From: Anaerolineales bacterium
Lineage (GTDB): Bacteria; Chloroflexota; Anaerolineae; Anaerolineales; Villigracilaceae
Direction of reading: 5' to 3'
Length of the DNA stretch: 7,214 bases
Assembly (NCBI GenBank): GCA_028689195.1
Contig: JAQTWR010000135.1
Location: 1 to 7,214, forward strand
The notes under the pieces were generated by a model that was given only the letters and a program-made list of their open reading frames with translations, had not been told where the DNA came from and did no database searches. Below are positions 6,305 through 7,214 of this stretch, piece after piece. Position numbers and translations under genes: made by a program. Position 1 is the stretch's first letter. Each line of letters begins with the position of its first letter.

Positions 6305-6391
6305 TCAATCATCATTCAATTTGATTTTTGGAAACGATTGTAATCGTCGGATAATCGTAAATTGCAAATCGTCAATCGTAAATTGCATCAT
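6305..6391 (-). CDS. Possible 28-codon leader reading frame through the right repeat
   Basis: From ATGATG at 6391 a frame runs 28 codons to TGA, one base before the AAGGAA of the four-helix-bundle gene. It starts MMQFTIDDLQFTI and is wholly repeat-derived after the first two codons. It has a strong upstream AAGGGG (6400-6395), so ribosomes could well start here. It overlaps the ATPase 3' end in another frame. It is more likely a by-product of insertion behind an old start site than a functional peptide, but its translation may feed ribosomes to the four-helix-bundle gene. Confidence 0.3.
   Translation of the reverse strand: MMQFTIDDLQFTIIRRLQSFPKIKLNDD
6341..6387. repeat. Right flanking repeat of the four-helix-bundle cassette
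   Basis: AATCGTAAATTGCA occurs twice exactly (6354-6367 and 6374-6387) with a 20-base period. Further AATCGT units lie at 6342-6347 and 6367-6372. Read on the other strand this is the same ACGATT theme as the left block, and 6352-6370 is inverted relative to 5915-5933. It supplies the last codons and stop of the ATPase gene (TGA at 6374-6372). Confidence 0.8.
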
Positions 6392-7163
6392 GTTCCCCTT
6401 CGTCGCAGCAAGAATCGTCCACTGCGCGGAAACGTCCGCCGTACGCGGCTAATAAATTTTCTGTTTGCAAAACTTTATCAGGGTTTCCAAACGCGACGAT
6501 TTTCTTGTTGAGCAGCATAATCTTATCGAAATGTTTCGCGGCTTGCTCGAGGTCGTGAGTCGCCACCATCACGGTGACTTTTTGTTCGCGCAGCGTATCC
6601 AGTAAATCAAGCAGACCTTCCTGCGCGGGCGTATCGAGACCGGTGAGCGGTTCGTCCATCAACATCAACTCGGCTTCCTGCGCCAACGCGCGGGCGATGA
6701 ACATACGCTGCTGCTGCCCGCCTGAAAGTTGACTGATCTGCCGCGTAGATAAATCTGCGAGTTGGACGGTTTCGAGCGCGCGACCGACGAAATCCCAATC
6801 GCGCTTTTTGGGGAAATTGAAGGGACCCAACTTTGCCGAGCGCCCCATCATCACCACATCCGCCACGCTGACGGGGAAGTTCCAATCCACTTGCGAGCGC
6901 TGCGGAACATACGCGATACAGCTGTGCGCCGTTGGCTGCGAACCGGAGATGGTCGCTTCGCCCGCGCTGGGTTGCAGCACGCCCGCTACAACCTTAAACA
7001 GCGTGCTTTTCCCCGCGCCATTGGGACCCACCACCGCAATCCGCTCGCCAACATGCAGATGAAAGGTGACGTTTTCCAGCGCGGCGCGTCCGTTGTACCG
7101 CACGGATACCCCGCGCGCGTCGAGGATGGGTTTATCGGTTTGGTGATTGCGATGTGGGTACAT
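6372..7163 (-). CDS. Metal ABC transporter ATP-binding protein (ZnuC/TroB/MntB type)
   Basis: This 263-residue ATPase has every nucleotide-binding motif: Walker A GPNGAGKST (46-54), Q-loop Q88, signature LSGGQ (146-150), Walker B LMLMDE (166-171) and the H-loop histidine 203. The sequence QRSQVDWNFPVSVADVVMMGR (88-108) is typical of manganese/zinc/iron importers and separates it from iron-siderophore and amino-acid ATPases. It would power uptake through the permease encoded downstream. The start ATG directly follows the stop of the preceding gene, with GGAGG 11 bases upstream, so the genes are tightly coupled. The C-terminus is odd. It ends SCCDEGEHD and then AIYD, with the last codons and stop contributed by the flanking repeat of the cassette. 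The native end may therefore have been altered. The Cys-Cys and His of the tail could bind metal, but this is speculation. Confidence 0.95.
   Translation of the reverse strand: MYPHRNHQTDKPILDARGVSVRYNGRAALENVTFHLHVGERIAVVGPNGAGKSTLFKVVAGVLQPSAGEATISGSQPTAHSCIAYVPQRSQVDWNFPVSVADVVMMGRSAKLGPFNFPKKRDWDFVGRALETVQLADLSTRQISQLSGGQQQRMFIARALAQEAELMLMDEPLTGLDTPAQEGLLDLLDTLREQKVTVMVATHDLEQAAKHFDKIMLLNKKIVAFGNPDKVLQTENLLAAYGGRFRAVDDSCCDEGEHDAIYD
6395..6400 (-). promoter_or_regulatory. Orphan Shine-Dalgarno sequence at the ATPase 3' end
   Basis: On the minus strand AAGGGG is followed after three bases by ATG (6391) and after six by a second ATG (6388), an ideal start site. The gene it should serve is missing: what follows is repeat sequence. 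The permease 487 bases downstream has a family-typical N-terminus but no ribosome binding site. I infer this was once the permease start signal. Confidence 0.4.
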
Positions 7164-7214
7164 TTACTTCAACGCCTCCACAATTCTCGTCACGTTATGC
7201 TTCATCATCTTGAT
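7164..7214 (-). CDS. C-terminal end of a probable metal-binding (substrate-binding) protein, partial
   Basis: The minus strand from the window edge is open and encodes IKMMKHNVTRIVEALK followed by TAA. The pattern MMKHNV..IVEALK resembles the C-terminal helix of periplasmic zinc/manganese-binding proteins (ZnuA/TroA/PsaA group). The position directly before the ATPase, with stop and start codons touching, fits the usual order of binding protein, ATPase and permease. Only 16 residues are visible, so the call rests largely on context. Confidence 0.65.
   Translation of the reverse strand: MKMMKHNVTRIVEALK
7175..7179 (-). promoter_or_regulatory. Ribosome binding site of the ATPase gene
   Basis: GGAGG on the minus strand lies 11 bases before the ATG at 7163, within the last codons of the preceding gene. 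The spacing is slightly long, but there is no better candidate. Confidence 0.55.

Larger units (their letters stand above)
5899..6385 (-). mobile_element. Putative cassette carrying a four-helix-bundle gene, inserted in a metal ABC operon
   Basis: The segment lies between ATPase and permease genes that are normally adjacent. It is bordered on both sides by ACGATT-rich sequences in inverted orientation and carries a single gene unrelated to transport. There is no transposase, so if it moves it would need help in trans or an RNA-based route. The exact borders are uncertain: ATG occurs at both edges (5896-5898 and 6386-6388 on the minus strand), which could be a 3-bp target duplication or coincidence. 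The interpretation is inference from layout. Confidence 0.5.

Noticed and set aside
5899..6385. Diversity-generating retroelement around the Avd-like gene
   Set aside because: There is no reverse transcriptase and no template/variable repeat pair with adenine-biased differences; the family also has many stand-alone members.
6341..6387. CRISPR array in the AATCGTAAATTGCA repeats
   Set aside because: The repeat is only 14 bases, occurs twice with a 20-base period, has no spacers of uniform length, and there are no cas genes.

Overview
The window most likely comes from a member of the Chloroflexota, probably class Anaerolineae. This is inferred from three things: an ECF sigma factor followed by membrane proteins of the DUF5667/DUF5666 type, a secreted lipoprotein with a long Thr-Pro-rich linker behind its lipobox, and codon usage rich in GCG, CGC and GAC. 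There is no rRNA or marker gene here to confirm it.

Layout, plus strand (1-3525). The window opens inside a phospholipase D-like protein with two complete HKD motifs (1-735). After a short gap with a good -10 element comes an ECF-type sigma factor (823-1368). Its stop overlaps the start of a single-pass membrane protein by 8 bases (1361-2296), which is the usual arrangement for a sigma factor and its anti-sigma partner. A strong intrinsic terminator follows. Then comes a second, paralogous membrane protein (2518-3525). Its first ~380 bases are almost identical to the first copy, but its extracytoplasmic half is different. A perfect 14-bp bidirectional terminator hairpin lies inside the last codons of this second copy.

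Layout, minus strand (3522-7214). A secreted M1-family (gluzincin) metallopeptidase lipoprotein (5015-3522) converges on the sigma/anti-sigma region; the two stop codons overlap. Behind it lies a metal-ion ABC transporter operon read leftward: the last 16 residues of what is probably the substrate-binding protein (7214-7164), the ATPase (7163-6372) and the membrane permease (5898-5071). This is the normal order for Zn/Mn/Fe importers of the TroABC/ZnuABC/MntABC type.

The most unusual feature is a ~490-bp segment between the ATPase and permease genes. It carries a four-helix-bundle protein gene of the 23S rRNA intervening-sequence/Avd-like family. The gene is flanked by inverted, internally repetitive sequences built around ACGATT. 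The repeats supply the stop codon of the ATPase, the stop codon of the four-helix-bundle gene, and the bases directly upstream of the permease start. The permease has lost any visible ribosome binding site, while an orphan Shine-Dalgarno plus ATGATG remains at the ATPase end. This looks like a small mobile or intervening cassette inserted into a conserved operon. Its mRNA could fold with the gene in the loop of a hairpin, like intervening sequences in 23S rRNA.
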